Assembly (NCBI GenBank): GCA_021397835.1
Contig: JAJFZO010000034.1
Location: forward strand, 8,757,501-8,821,500
Direction: 5' to 3'
Source: Moringa oleifera
Taxonomy: Eukaryota > Streptophyta > Magnoliopsida > Brassicales > Moringaceae
Length of the DNA: 64,000 nucleotides
Shown: in pieces, positions 10,690 through 21,282 of the stretch
Position numbering within the stretch: position 1 is the first letter of the stretch
Layout of the letters: every line of letters begins with the position of its first letter
The notes under the pieces: model-generated
What the model was told of the DNA's origin: nothing
Seen by the model: only the letters and a program-made list of their open reading frames with translations
The model's database searches: none
Program-made: the position numbers and the translations under genes

Positions 10690-12060
10690 TTAATTTTTCA
10701 ACTAAAGTAGTGCTAGCTTTATTAGTATGGCTCACCCATTAATGATTATATTGCATACTTTGTCATTAATGTAACATTTAGTGTGAAAAATGTTTGCTTC
10801 ATATCATTTTCCTTGACTTGGGCACTCAATGCACGCTTAGCCATAAGCATTTCACCCCCCCTAACCGAATACTCCATATCATCATCAAAAATATCATCTA
10901 GTAATGGTACTTGGTCATCTTCACTTTTACTCCCCGTTTTCACTTCTTTATAAGCACATACAATCATAACCCTCTTATTTGGAAACTATGAAGTTATGTG
11001 TCCTAAAACAAGACAACAAAAGCACTTAATGTCATAATTATGAGTTTAAGATTTAGTTTTACCTTTACTTATGCTAAGTATTTGATCTTTCTCTTTAGAT
11101 GGTTCAGGTTTGGACTTAGGAAAAGCCCCATCTTTCTTTCTCTAATTTTACCTCCATGAAATAAAAGAGCTGAAATTTTGAGATGTCTACTATCATTCTT
11201 ATTCAATTGTCATTCCACCTTTATAGCCATATGCCCATGTGTTCTAACTCCACGTAATGTTGTAACTCCATCACATTAACAATTTTCCTACTTATTCCAT
11301 TTAGAAATCTTGCATGGTAGCTCCCTTATCCTCCTCTATCTTAACTCAAGTCATGACTACCTCTATTTCCTTATAATAGTCATCCACAATTTTAAATACT
11401 TGAGTAAGCCTACATAATTTTTGCTATATAAATCTTTATAATAGTGGTTAAAAAACAAACCACTTCCACATTATGACCTTCATTTTATCCAAAGTATCAA
11501 TAAATATTTCGTGGTTTTCTCATTCTAGTCATCCTAAGTTGATCCTATCATATAATGGTGTCATCAGAAAACTTTATACTTGCAAGTTTTGCCTTTTTCT
11601 CCTCTAAATAATTATGATACTCAAAAACCAACTCGACCTTCTTTTCCCACTCCAAATATGCTTGAGGTCATTTCTCCCTTGAAATGTGGGTATTTTTATC
11701 TTAAAATGCTCCCCAAGTTTCAATCATTTTCATCTCACCATCTAGGATCTTTCTTGAAGTTTTCTCCACAGCTTTCTTCCCTTTGTACGAACTTATCTGT
11801 ACCTCCTAGTGATACTAGATTCACTTCATCTCATTCTCACTCTCATGATCAAAATCATATATGGATGCATATCTCTCTTGCCTCCCAGTATTAGGGACTC
11901 TTTGAGGTTAACTGTCCTGTAAGTTAGCAATAGTAGTATCTTGTCAATCCATCTAATCTTAAATTTCATTAAACACCCCGTTTATACGTTTAAATTGTTG
12001 TTGTATAGCTACATCAAAATGCATGGTTCTTGTCCTCCTTCTTGACCTATTGACTCATCC
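10690..12060 (-). pseudogene. Chromovirus (Ty3/gypsy) gag and start of protease, decayed
   Basis: Read on the minus strand, a gag N-terminus ('RQDTTIANLQ') lies near 11,930-12,000. It is followed by 'QAYLEWEKKVELVFEYHNY' around 11,600-11,680 and a capsid-like stretch with 'HYYKDLY' and 'HMAIKVE.QLN' near 11,220-11,450. A zinc knuckle reads 'CFCCLVLGHITS.FPNKR' at about 10,970-11,030, its last Cys lost. The acidic linker and 'AKRALSAQVKE' that precede protease in Tekay-like elements are in 10,746-10,967. Stops interrupt it repeatedly. It breaks off at the end of the Tat LTR, so the Tat element may have inserted into this element. Confidence 0.78.
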
Positions 12061-12479
12061 TTACAGGAAATACTGAATCCAAAAAGAATTTTTGGAATTT
12101 TTTTCCCTTTAAAACACTCCTTGCATGTTTGCAGTCAAATAATGTTACTCATGATCATGTTTTCACTCTTGATTGGCTTTTTTCCGATAATAATCTCACA
12201 CTTTCTAGCCGTTGTCCACTTTTAGCTTCATCTTTTTAGTTCTTTATTAAGCTAATAAAACTTAACCAAGAATTCATCTTGGAAAATTCAAATCAATAGA
12301 AACAGGAAAAAAGAATATTAAAAAAATAAACTAGTTAAGGAAAAGGGTCAAAATATATTTTTTGAAAAAATTAAGAATGATACTACTCAAGACAGATCAT
12401 AAAGATGACTAATTATTTCATTGCTTGAAATATCTAGTTTTTTTTACTCCCCCTTCCTTTTTTTTTTTTTTGCTTTTTT
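12061..12479. other. Leader of the chromovirus fragment and pyrimidine-rich spacer
   Basis: No gene is visible. The sequence lies upstream of the minus-strand gag start and should include its leader, but no clear primer-binding site was found. The end is T-rich and runs into the small LTR element. Confidence 0.4.
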
Positions 12480-13510
12480 TCTTCTTTCTTTTCTTTTCTT
12501 TATCAATCAATCTTTCCATATTGCTTATGACAACTTCATTATACTAAGCTTCTTGCTTTGGAATAAGCAATGGGTTGTGGTCATCATACAAATTTGTTTT
12601 TTGGGAGATCTTGGTGACCTATCTTGATATTTGCTCTCACTTTTCTTTGTGAGGTTAGTATTATTTGGTATCAAAGCTAGCTTTATCCTAAGTTTGCCTA
12701 TCTTTCTTTTGCTAATATTTAGAACTAAGTTTTTTCTTAGTTCATAAAAAAAAAAAAGAAAAAAAAAAGAAGAAAAAAGGGGAAGCCATTCAACTTTAGC
12801 TTATACTGCAAAAAAAAATTATTAAAAAAAAGGAAATGGAGTAACTTTAAGTTATGGAGCCCAAAAAAAAAAAAAAAGAAAGAAGATGTGATATAGAGAT
12901 TAGAAAAAAAAAATTAATGTTAAGGTAATATGGGTAACATTATCTGATTTGTCTCATTATTTTAAGATGTAAGGACAAATACTTTTTAAGAGAAAGGGAA
13001 TGATGCAAAAAAAAAAAAGAAGAAATGTATCATCAAAAGATCTATTACATTGGCTAATCTTTAAAATGTAAGAAGATTAACTACAGAGGTTGATGTAGAT
13101 GAAGATTTACTATAAAATATTTACTTCATAAGTAGAGTCAATAATATTTGCTATTATTTGCTTTATTGTATAAGATATTCCTTTTCGATTTTAGGATATT
13201 TACATTTTGATTTAAAGATATTTACTTTTGGATTTTAGGATATTGATTTTTTTATTTTAGGATCTTTACTTTTTAACTAAATATTTTCTATGCAAGCTCT
13301 TTAAGAAACAAATATGGAATGGAAAATAACATTTGTGAAGTTGCATATTCGCAATACTTACATAATTGATTATAACATTTCATTACACCAAGGTTCTTAC
13401 TTTGCTATAAGTAACAAGTTGCGATTCCATACAAATCTGTTTTTAAGAGATCTTGGAGACCTATCTTGGTTTTGGGTCTCTTTTTTTTTTTTTTTTTTTT
13501 GTGAAGTACA
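12480..13510 (+). mobile_element. Small TRIM-like LTR retroelement with no coding capacity
   Basis: Two stretches, about 12,500-12,660 and 13,330-13,510, are clearly alike. Both hold '..CATACAAATYTGTTTTT', then '..AGATCTTGG.GACCTATCTTG', then a T-rich end. Directly after the first comes TGGTATCAAAGC (about 12,669-12,680), close to the initiator-Met tRNA primer-binding site TGGTATCAGAGC. A purine tract, AAGAGAAAGGGAA, lies just before TGATGC at about 13,001, a plausible start of the second LTR (about 510 bp). The first LTR looks 5'-truncated. The roughly 330-bp interior is A-rich and noncoding. This layout fits a TRIM; the limits are uncertain. Confidence 0.5.
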
Positions 13511-13544
13511 TTTCATCTACTCATCCAAACACTCTTAGATGGCT

Positions 13545-14690
13545 CAAGTTTGAGATAATGGCCTTAAAAAGGCACCTGTTTGCTAGATAAACAATTGTTA
13601 TTATTGTCTTATTCGAAAATCCTTTATTATGCCCAATAGTAAATGCCATGCATTTTACCTTCCCCATTAAGGTCTTGTTCATCCTTAACAACACGACTTT
13701 TCTAATGGGTTTTTCTTATGGATTTGTGCCTTTGAACTCCTTTATATTTACATAATTTTATCAAAGCTGAAGTACCAGCCCAAAGCGCTTTAAATTTCTT
13801 CTTTATTTGATTTTCCATTTATTGCTTTCTGTTCTTTAAACTTAGTAAAATCATCTTTAATCTTTAGTAATAATATCTAGATCTTCTTTGAAAAGTCATT
13901 CATAATAGATAAAAAAATAGCTATTACTACCATGTAGTGGTATCTTCTTAGAGCCCCATAAATTTAGCAAACACATAATTCATAATTTCCTTTAACTTGT
14001 GTTGAATAGCTACTACAAATTTAAGTATGAGTTACTTCCCCAAAATGTAGTCTCTATATAAGCCTAAGTGATGATTGTTTCTTGTTAGACCTTAATTATT
14101 CAATATTTGTAGTCCTTTTTCACTAGTATGCCTAAACCTTTTAATGCCAAAGTTAAACTATCGTTTGTACAAATTTAGCTTCAATAGTAATAGTTATGAT
14201 AACTAACTTTTATTGTAATACATATAAGTGATTCTCCTGGATACCCTTTAAAGTTACTAAAGACACTTTTGCAAGTTTTAATAGACCATTTTTTGACTTG
14301 AAAATATAGGCCTTAGTAACTAAACACCCTAGGAAAATTAGATTTCTCCACAACTCAAGCATATGTAACTACTTTTAGAACCTTTTAGTCTCATTTGTAG
14401 CTAAAAAGCTACTAATCTAATTCTTTTAACATCACATCATTGGTCATTTCTCACAACGTACTTTCTCTTTTGGTTTGAAAGACTCAGTCTCTTTTATGAT
14501 ACATATAAATGATACAAGAAAATATAGAATCCATACACAACATTTTTGGACCATAGTACAGCAAACATAACTCTTTCTTTAAAGGAGTTACTAGCAATAA
14601 TAACATCACCTTCCTTGGTTTTTGCTATTACGTCTCGTGCTTTCTCTAAAGCCTCCCTAAGTGTCTTAAGTAGTAGTTCCTATATGCTAC
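13545..14690 (-). pseudogene. Copia-type pol fragment: pre-integrase and integrase core, decayed
   Basis: On the minus strand the translation resembles Ty1/copia polyproteins. A stretch like the protease-to-integrase linker lies at about 14,300-14,560. A GAG-pre-integrase-like block ('KRFRHTSEKGLQIF') lies near 14,100-14,160, and 'NHHLGLYRDYILGK' near 14,030-14,080. An integrase core end ('MNKTLMGKVKCM', 'TIVYLANRCL', 'SHLRVFG') lies at 13,545-13,700. Many stops and a large internal deletion are present. It ends abruptly next to the TRIM-like element at 13,510. RT and RNase H are absent. Confidence 0.7.
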
Positions 14691-16760
14691 CAAAATTTTT
14701 ACAAAATAAAGTGAACAATGATTTATGATATTGTGATTCACATAAGTGTCCATTTCTGAATGGTGGAAGACCACCTTTGAAGTTTGGTATGAAGAAAACA
14801 TAAAACAAGTTGTACTATTAAGTCATGTACTTTTGATGTATTCTCGAAATTGTTTGATGACAATTTTACATGGTAATTTAAGTTATGAATAGATTAGTTA
14901 TACTTTAGATGTTTGCTTAAAATTTTGAATTCAATTATCAAATTATTAAAAATTTTAAGAGGTAAGTTGTTGGGAATTAGTTTACAATTAATTGAGAAAC
15001 ATAAACATGAGAAGATTGGATCGTTAGTGGATATACTTCAGGCTTATAAATTGATTTTAAATCAAGAATTTTTGGATGGAATGGAACAATTTATTCGGTT
15101 TGCTCGTAATCAACTAGCATTCATGGACAAAGATAAGATAAGGTGTCCATATAATCGTAGAAAGTGTCAAAATTATCTTTATAAGAGTGTTGATTTGGTT
15201 AGATATCATTTGCTACATATGATTTTCTATCGGGATATTATGTTTGGAATTGCTATGAAAAAAATGGTAAGAGTTTTAATTATAAAGTAACTAAATATTA
15301 TGTCGGGGAAGGATCTGTCACTATGCATAAATATGCTAATACATATAAAACAATGGTAATGGATGCGGTTGATCTAGAATTTATTTTAAAACACATGAAG
15401 GAATCCCCTAATTTAGATGCTTAATATTTTTGTGATATGTTGAATGCTGCTAATCAACAATTATATGATGAAAATCAAATTAAATCATTCACTATTGTCT
15501 ACTATTACTAGAATGTTAAACATAAAGTCAAAACATCATATTTCTGAAAGGGTTTATAATGATATTTGTCAATTAATGAAAGAGATGATGCTAGTCGATA
15601 ATCTCGTAATTGAGAATTTTTACAGTATAAAAATATGCTTGCAAGATATGGGGTTGCCACCTGAAAACATTTACTTTTGTAACAACAGGTACATGATATA
15701 CTAAGGGAAGGATAATGGACTAAGCTCTCGTAAGTTTTGTGATCATCGGCAATATAAGAGACAAAGACGAGGATCTAATAAATGAAAAATACTTGTCCCA
15801 TACTAGAAGAAGCTTTATTTTTTTCTCAGCCTAAACTTACAAAGACTATATCCATTGGAAGCCATTGCTAAGAACATGAAATGACATGTAGAACATGAAA
15901 TTGAAAATGGTGTCATGCATCATTACTCTAACTCTCCTAATTAATGCATTTTAATCAATCTCATCCATCTGTTGCTGCTAAATGTAAGAACATCAAAATT
16001 GATTTGAGTATTGATGGATTTCAACCATTTGCTTAATTAGGAAAATAGTATTGCTTATGGCTAGTAATAGTTATACCATATAACTTACCCTTTTTGATGC
16101 GCATGAAGGAGGAATACATGTTTCTAACTATGACTATTCCTAGACCAACGAATCCAAAAGGTAAGTTAGTTATCTACTTATAGTCGGTGATAATAGTGTT
16201 GCAAATGTTGTTGGAAGTTAGGGTGTCCATATACAATGTCTTTTATGAACAAAATTTCATCATGAAAGTTACTCTAATATGGACCATTAATGACTTCTTT
16301 GCCTACTCGATGGTGTTTGATTAGAATACATTAGGAAAATTGGCTTATCCTTACTATAAGAAGTTTTGGATGCATTTACCCTTCCTAATAAACATTAGTC
16401 TGAGTTTGATAACCATTGTAAGTCACCAAAAGATAATCTATTTTGGAGGAATAAAATTGCATTCATTAGGAATAAAATAATGAGAAGAATAGCTTATCCC
16501 TTTCAATCTAAATATGAATTATTACATGACATAGATAAATAACTAAGAAAGGTTCTGGAAGTATAAGTGATCAGATAAACAGTCTTGTTTGCAAGATATG
16601 TGCTTGACCCTATAAGGAGTCCAATCTTTATCTCTCCTAACTTTATTAACTAGATTTTACAAGAGTTGAATAAAGAGACTATTGATGCTGAAGAAAAAAC
16701 AAATTAAATGTATTTCGCTTCTTTTGAACTTGATGTAATCTTTCAGTGGGAAATGAAATA
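14690..16760 (+). pseudogene. CACTA (En/Spm) tnp2-type transposase remnant A
   Basis: This would encode the transposase of a CACTA DNA transposon. The N-terminal transposase-associated domain is readable in 14,913-15,290: 'LDGMEQFIRFARNQ..F', 'KIRCPYNRRKCQN' and 'VDLVRYHLL'. The core follows with 'MLNAANQQLYDENQ' (15,436-15,478), 'HHISERVYNDICQLMKEMM' (15,530-15,590), 'EEYMFLTMTIPRPTNPK' (about 16,105-16,160) and 'TLIWTINDFFAYSM' (about 16,270-16,315). After that only scraps remain. Stops, frameshifts and deletions make it non-functional. About 110 bases before the first exon (14,693-14,800) resemble 21,120-21,230 before remnant B. No terminal inverted repeats were found. Confidence 0.8.
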
Positions 16761-18085
16761 GATTTATTTTTACATTTTCTTTTTTAAGGATAATATTATA
16801 AGATGAAAGCATAAGAGAATCAATGAAGACCTTAAAATCCTAACTATCATTATAACAAATCCCTATAACTTGGTGATAGTCTATTTTTTTTAGCACAAGG
16901 CAAAATTTTCCTGGAAGAGTGTTGCAAAATTTTAAATGAAAGACTAAAGAGTCTACTTTTACTAACAATAAGATTTTATTATCTTAATATTTACTTTGCA
17001 CATTTAGGCAGACTCTTCATAATTCACCTTTAAAAATTTTGGACTCTTCCTAGTTATAAATAGATTCTAACAAGGAAGAGTGTTAAAAAGGCTACAGATG
17101 TATCCAAACACTCTTCGTCCCTTAGATATAAGATCCTTATGTCTTATCATCTATTTCCCTCCTTTTAGAAGACTTTTCCTTAGTTTTTTTTTAATAATTT
17201 GTAAACTCTCCCTATTTATAGACAGACTCTCCCTAGGATGAGTATTAAAAACTACATAATAAGAGACTTAACACTTTACTTTTCACTTTTAGAAGGTTGC
17301 ATACTAGATTTTCCCTCATAGGTCCAATTTCTCCCTCATTTAACCATATTTGCACAGTCTTCTTTGAGAGTGACGTTGTTGTTCTTCAAGCTGCAGACTA
17401 CAGTGGCACCTTTGATTTTTCAAAATCATAGTGAGGGAAAACTTTGGGTATCAATAGTAGCCCCTTTTTGTTTATTTTTAAAAATAAAAAATAAAACAAA
17501 ATCCAACAAATAACAAAATTTGTCCTCACATCTCTAGAAATTCTCCCAAAATCTCTTTCCTCTCTTTTTTTTTTGTTGTTTTCCTTTTTTTTTCCTCCTT
17601 TTGTACCTTTTTTTGTCTTTTTTTGGGTAAATGATATAAACAATCAATAGAAATGAAATTTATTTGTTGAAATTAATTTGAATCACTTAAGAGAGACTTT
17701 TTTCTCGTTTTAATGACGAACACGTCGTTCATCATTAGAAAAATCTTGATCCAAATGCATTTTATCAAAATTGTTCCTCTGGTTATAGTCAGGGAGCCCT
17801 ACTTTTCTCTCATGATGCAATTCCTTGTCTATTTATGACAAGTAAAATTTGAATTTTACCACTTATTATCAAAATTCTTCCTTGACATTGACTGCTTCAT
17901 TAACATTTGATAAAGTAAGGTTTTCATCTTCTATCTGAAACTTCCTTGATGTTTGACATAAATAAATGTTTTGAAAGGTCTCATCTTTCATCAGAATCAT
18001 CCATGACGTACGATGACTTGATGGTTGGAATTCTTTTTTAACATGCCTTAAGAACATTCATTACAGCAAAATCAATTTTTAATGA
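16761..18085. other. Noncoding stretch between the two CACTA elements, with weak long-period repeats
   Basis: No gene is recognised. A diverged motif, AGGAAGAGTGTTAAAAA or similar, recurs near 16,908, 17,066 and 17,230, about 160 bp apart, next to 'ACTCTTCC' and 'ACTCTCCC' blocks. It may be subterminal sequence of CACTA remnant A. A T-rich tract lies at 17,555-17,625. The stretch 17,870-18,050 holds loosely repeated 'CTTCCTTGATGTTTGAC'-like pieces. Confidence 0.45.
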
Positions 18086-18104
18086 CACTAGTAGATGACG
18101 ATTT
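18086..18104 (+). repeat. 5' terminal inverted repeat of CACTA element B
   Basis: CACTAGTAGATGACGATTT. The CACTA pentamer is the transposase cleavage end. Its partner, which would end in TAGTG, was not found within the window. Confidence 0.7.
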
Positions 18105-19390
18105 AAATAAAAAACATCGTTAAAAATAGATTAATTATGGAACGAAAAGATTAGATGATAGTTCAACAATAGAACCGATGTTAAAAGAATTAATTTGAAA
18201 TATTAATGTCAGCTCTATAAAAATCGATGCCAAAACACATACATTTCATGTTGCATCTTAAAACTAACGTGAAATTGAAGTTTTTCACTTTAGTTCATAA
18301 GTAAACCAATATTAAAATTAATTCAATTCAAGTTGTTAACGTCGGTTCACTCATGAACCGATGTTAAAATGCATGCAATTCACATGCATGTGAACTGCAT
18401 GTCTTTCACGTGCATGTGAATTGCATCTCTTTCATGTTGGTTCACATGGGAGTCAACTTCAACATGAATGCAATTCAAATGCATGTGAATTACATGTCTT
18501 TCACATGTGTAAATTGCATGTCTTTCACTTCATTCATATGTGAATCGACATTAACATGAATGCAATTCACGTGGACATGAATTTCTTGTATTTCATGTCG
18601 GTCTGTAAGAGAACCGACGTGATATCTTATACACTATAAATTACTCAAAGTCTTTAATAAGCCAATGTGATCATATGCAGTTAAAAAAGGTACCTTTTTA
18701 GGTTTTGATTTACGGCACTAAATCATTATCATATTTTATACGTAATTTAATGATTTTAAGAAAAAAGAAAGAGCAAGCAACGATATCAAAATTTTGCTCT
18801 GAAACTTAAAGAACACTAGAAGTTTGGTAATCGGATTCATGAACACTGGAAACCTAAGAACACTAGAAGTTTGGTAATGGGATTCATGAACATTAAAAAC
18901 TTAAAGAACATCAAGAGAATGAATACGAAAATACTCTTGAGTTACCTACCATGTCAATTTCATGTATTAGGTATTAGCTTCCAATCTAGCATGAATGATG
19001 AACCTAAGCACCACTAACACCCATAAACGTAGTTCAAGAATTGGTGAGATATAAAAGGAGATGAGGCCACTAAACATTACATTTGCAGTAATGTTAACAT
19101 CGATTCATAATCGAACCGACGTTAAACCGACATTAAAAGATAATGATTTCATATCGGTTCTTAAAACTGACATAAAATTATTTTTTTTAATGTCAGTTCT
19201 GTTATGAACGGATATTAAAATGAAGGAAATTCATGTCAATTTTAAGAGCTACCATGAAATTTGTTGTTTGATGTCAGTTTATAATAAAATCGACATCAAA
19301 TTTGTATAATTTCACATTGATTTTATTTTGAACCAATGTGATAACCTCTTTTTCTCGTCAGTTCAAGAATAATCCGATGAGAAAGGTTTC
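18105..19390 (+). repeat. Subterminal repeat region of CACTA element B
   Basis: Short motifs occur in both orientations, close to 'GAACCGATGTTAAAA', 'GTCGGTTCACTC', 'ACCGACGTTAAACCGACATT' and 'ATGTCAGTTCTGTTATGAAC'. Examples are at 18,170-18,185, 18,340-18,375, 18,595-18,620, 19,095-19,140 and 19,180-19,330. The stretch 18,370-18,560 also repeats 'TGCAATTCACATGCATGTGAA'-like units. Such subterminal repeats are the usual binding sites of the accessory CACTA protein. Confidence 0.7.
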
Positions 19391-19889
19391 ATAGATAAGG
19401 ATCTCAATACCCACAACTAGATATCGAAATCTTGGATTAGGAACTATTTTCTTCGGCAATTGTTTTCTTTTCATCCCAATGCACTATTGTCCTCTCACCG
19501 GTGTGCTTCTTCATCACCATTGTCCTCCTGTCGGTGTGCTTCTTCATCAGCAGCTAGTTCTCTTCTCTAGTCAACTTTCAATGAAGTGAGATGACCTTTG
19601 GTTTGTCCTCCCTGATAAATCCATTTGTCGTCCACCTATTCGGGTATATCCTCCCCATTTTTTAAGATTTCTTCCACTTTGAATGATAAATATGTGAATC
19701 TTCCTCCTGTTTTTTGAGATTTCAAATGTTTTAGTAAAGTGAAGAGAGATGTGAGTGAAGAAAGATGTAAATATATATTGTCTATGGAAAGTTTAATGTA
19801 TGAGATATTTGGTATTGTAATTTTTAATTTATATATAAGTTTGTTAATCATTGTATGGGTAACTTAATGTATGGGTACTTTAATATTTG
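19391..19889. other. Leader sequence of CACTA element B without a recognised gene
   Basis: The sequence lies between the subterminal repeats and the AT-rich block. It includes a short internal near-repeat (about 19,500-19,560, 'GTGCTTCTTCATCA' twice). A 71-codon minus-strand frame at 19,636-19,851 has no recognisable similarity and is not called. Confidence 0.4.
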
Positions 19890-20720
19890 ATTTTTTTAGG
19901 TTTTTGAATGTTCAATGTGTACGGTATAGATGAGTATGTCAAGATTCATATAGGTATGTTAAATTTTCAATGGGTATATGGATATATAAATTATATGAAT
20001 TTTCAATGTGCATATAGTTATATGGGTATATTAATATTTAATGTATGTATGAGTTTCCTAGTTCTGATTGTGTATGGGTATATTAATTAGAAGTTAATTA
20101 AGTGATTTGATATTAATTAGATATTTAGTTATAAATCAAGAAATTATATGTTAATTAATTCATTTGTAACTAATTAATTTGATGTTAGTTTGATAATTAA
20201 TTAATTAGATGTGAATTAAATTAATTAAATATTAATTAGATAAATAATGAATAGATGTCAGATAAATGCTATTTACATGATAATTAAAAATGAATTAATT
20301 AAGTGGATCCTAAATAATTAAGTAAATGTTAAAGAATTAATTAGATTTCAAATAATTAATTATATGTTAGGTAGATGTTTCTTAGTTAATTATATATTAA
20401 TTTATTAATTGATTAGTAACTAACTAATTTGAGTTTATAGTAAGGTATTAGTTAGATAATTAATTAATGAATTATATTAGAAGGGAGTTAGATGTCAATT
20501 AGATTTTAAGTAAATGTTAATTAGATAAATAATTAATTAAATGGATGTTAAGTAATTAAGCAGATGTTAAATAATTAATTAGTTTTTTTACAAACTAGAT
20601 TAACTAATTAGTAGCTAATTATTTTTAATTTATAATTAGATGTTAGTGAGATAATTAATTAAACAAATATTTTTTAATTAATTAGATGTAAAATAAATAA
20701 TTAATTAACTTTCGTAGAAT
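19890..20720. repeat. AT-rich degenerate repeats of TTAATTAGATGTTAATTA type
   Basis: The first part (19,890-20,080) repeats 'TATGGGTATATTAAT' and 'TTTTCAATGTG'-like pieces. The second part (20,085-20,720) is built almost entirely of 'TTAATTA', 'AATTAGATGTTA' and 'AAATAATTAATTA' in loose succession. It lies inside CACTA element B, upstream of its transposase, and is noncoding. Confidence 0.7.
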
Positions 20721-21282
20721 GATAAAAATATTTTCATATCCTTATTTCTTAATTTAAAATTTTGCTTTTATATTAACAGTTGGAGAAAAATTAATTATTA
20801 CTCATAATTATTATTATCAATTAAGTTTGTGACATTGATCTTTAGACACCGTTTAAGAATTATTAATAAATATTTATTATTGTTTGCCTGTTTCAAACGC
20901 GTATCGATATAAATAGTTTATTAACAATTCTTAAATTATCTAGATTGGACAGTTTATAAATGTTATATTTATGTGTAGTAAGTACATCATTATTTAGTAT
21001 TTTCTTCATTATTTTTCAAGTACATACTAATGGATATTAGTAACTGTTTTGATAAAAAATGATTACTCATATCTATATTAGTGTTGTACTTGGAGAATTA
21101 TAAGGATATGCTGTCGAAATTTTTATAAAATAAAATAAACAATGATGTACATATGCTTCACATAAGTATACATTCCTAAATGGTATAGGACCATCTACCT
21201 TTGTAGTTTGGATGGCATGCAAACTTACATACATACATTGTTGTAAGATACACTCATTAACACAACAATAGACAAAACATGG

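Noticed and set aside
11580..11894. 104-codon plus-strand frame
   Set aside because: It is the complement of the chromovirus gag region, whose minus-strand reading has clear gag motifs.
17398..17643. 81-codon minus-strand Lys-rich frame
   Set aside because: It is produced by a T-rich tract, is low-complexity and has no similarity.
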